Shown here piece by piece: positions 21,571-22,322 of a stretch of DNA of 22,322 nt. The stretch comes from a virus. The notes below the pieces were generated by a model. The model searched no databases. It saw only the letters and a program-made list of their open reading frames with translations, and was not told the origin of the DNA. The position numbers were made by a program, and so were the translations under genes. The stretch is from IMG/VR virus record IMGVR_UViG_3300035162_002970, positions 1 to 22,322 of that record; one strand, given 5' to 3'. Positions within the stretch are counted from its first letter, which is position 1, and every line of letters starts with the position of its first letter.

Positions 21571-22322
21571 ATTCTACACCAGTGTTTGTGTGTATGGTAA
21601 AAATGTTCTTTATCGTGGGTATGAAAACGGAAAGCAAATCACAGACAGGGTAGAGTATCATCCTACCCTGTTTGTGCCTAGCAGCAACGATACATCGATT
21701 CATCGTTCTCTCGACGGTCATTTATTGGAGCCAGTTCAACCTGGCAACATTCCTGATTGTCGAGATTTCGTTGAAAAGTATAAGGGTATTCATGGTTTCC
21801 GTATCTTCGGTAACACAGACTACATCTATCCTTTCATCGCGGACAAGTTCCCTGCTGAAATTGAGTATGATATGTCACAGATCGGTGTGGCGAACATAGA
21901 CATCGAAACCGAGTGTGAGTATGGATTCCCACAGGTAGATGATCCCGAAGAGAAGGTGATCGCTATCAGTATGCTCATGCGAGGCAAGATGAATGTGTTT
22001 TGCCTCGGTGAGTTTGAGACTGATCGGAAAGACATCACGGTTCATACTGCCTTCACTGAGGAGGAGATGCTTCAGCGTTTCATCTACCACTGGCAGCAGG
22101 ACTTCCCTGACATCGTGACTGGTTGGAACGTCAAGTTCTTTGACATTCCTTATCTTGTGAATCGTATCAAGCGAGTGCTTGGTGAAACCGAAGCAAAGAA
22201 GATTTCTCCTTGGAACAAGATCAAGGAGAAGACTATCACGAAGATGGGTCGTGAGCAGACTGCGTTTCATATCAATGGTGTCGCCGTCATTGACTACCTC
22301 GATCTCTACAAGACATTCACCT
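21563..22322 (+). CDS. 43: gp43-like family B DNA polymerase, N-terminal part (3' truncated by window)
   Basis: This is the replicative polymerase, which works with the gp45 clamp. About 253 of roughly 900 expected residues are present. The N-terminus MSRFYTSVCVYGKNVLYRGY aligns with T4 gp43. The Exo I motif of the 3'-5' proofreading nuclease is NIDIETE with D113 and E115 (T4 D112 and E114). Further on are DIVTGWNVKFFDIPYLVNRI, matching the T4 GWN-x-x-x-FD segment (Exo II), and VAVIDYLDLYKTF at the window edge. Proofreading residues seen so far look intact. The start overlaps the previous gene by eight bases. No stop is reached, because the window ends inside the gene. Confidence 0.95.
   Translation, partial: MSRFYTSVCVYGKNVLYRGYENGKQITDRVEYHPTLFVPSSNDTSIHRSLDGHLLEPVQPGNIPDCRDFVEKYKGIHGFRIFGNTDYIYPFIADKFPAEIEYDMSQIGVANIDIETECEYGFPQVDDPEEKVIAISMLMRGKMNVFCLGEFETDRKDITVHTAFTEEEMLQRFIYHWQQDFPDIVTGWNVKFFDIPYLVNRIKRVLGETEAKKISPWNKIKEKTITKMGREQTAFHINGVAVIDYLDLYKTFT

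Noticed and set aside
1-22322. tRNA genes, integrase or attachment sites that could explain the island
   Set aside because: Intergenic gaps are all under 70 bases and none contains a tRNA-like cloverleaf. No recombinase gene or flanking direct repeat was visible by eye.

Overview
The window is part of the genome of a T4-like (Tevenvirinae-type or marine cyanophage/pelagiphage-type) myovirus. The evidence is the order sliding clamp (gp45), clamp loader large subunit (gp44), clamp loader small subunit (gp62), RegA and, at the far end, the start of the family B DNA polymerase gp43, all on the + strand. T4-type late promoter octamers (TATAAATA) also occur in front of structural genes. The host cannot be read from the sequence. 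No credible gene is on the - strand. No tRNA, CRISPR array, integrase or insertion sequence was seen.

Layout. (1) 1-2945, replisome block: the end of an unrecognised gene, gp45, gp44, a GroES/gp31-like co-chaperonin lodged between gp44 and gp62, gp62 and RegA. (2) 2969-13309, a tightly coupled run of 14 genes, mostly with ATGA or TAATG-type overlaps. It holds glycosyltransferases (GT32-, GT25-, GT11-, GT4- and GT-D-like, plus one GT-A-like protein), three methyltransferases, a PseB-like 4,6-dehydratase, a DegT-type sugar aminotransferase, a second SDR epimerase/dehydratase and two proteins I do not recognise. This is a phage-borne glycan or amino-sugar assembly line. (3) 13314-20552, a late module that opens with a TATAAATA promoter. 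It holds a GT2-TPR glycosyltransferase, a small structural protein, an 871-residue collagen-like fibre, a LamG-type protein, three small proteins (two behind their own late-type promoters) and a right-handed beta-helix protein. (4) 20559-20602, a compact site where a sigma70-like promoter overlaps a hairpin-plus-T-tract terminator. (5) 20619 to the end, an early nucleotide/replication module: dUTPase, an Nmad1/DUF1599 protein and gp43, which runs off the window.

About 17.6 kb therefore separates RegA from gp43, which are adjacent in T4. My reading, an inference, is that the island builds a host-derived but phage-customised glycan. The late GT2-TPR enzyme beside the Thr/Asn-rich Gly-X-Y fibre is a good candidate for placing sugar on the fibre. 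Modification of the host surface is the main alternative. All proteins were assigned by reading motifs, without database searches.
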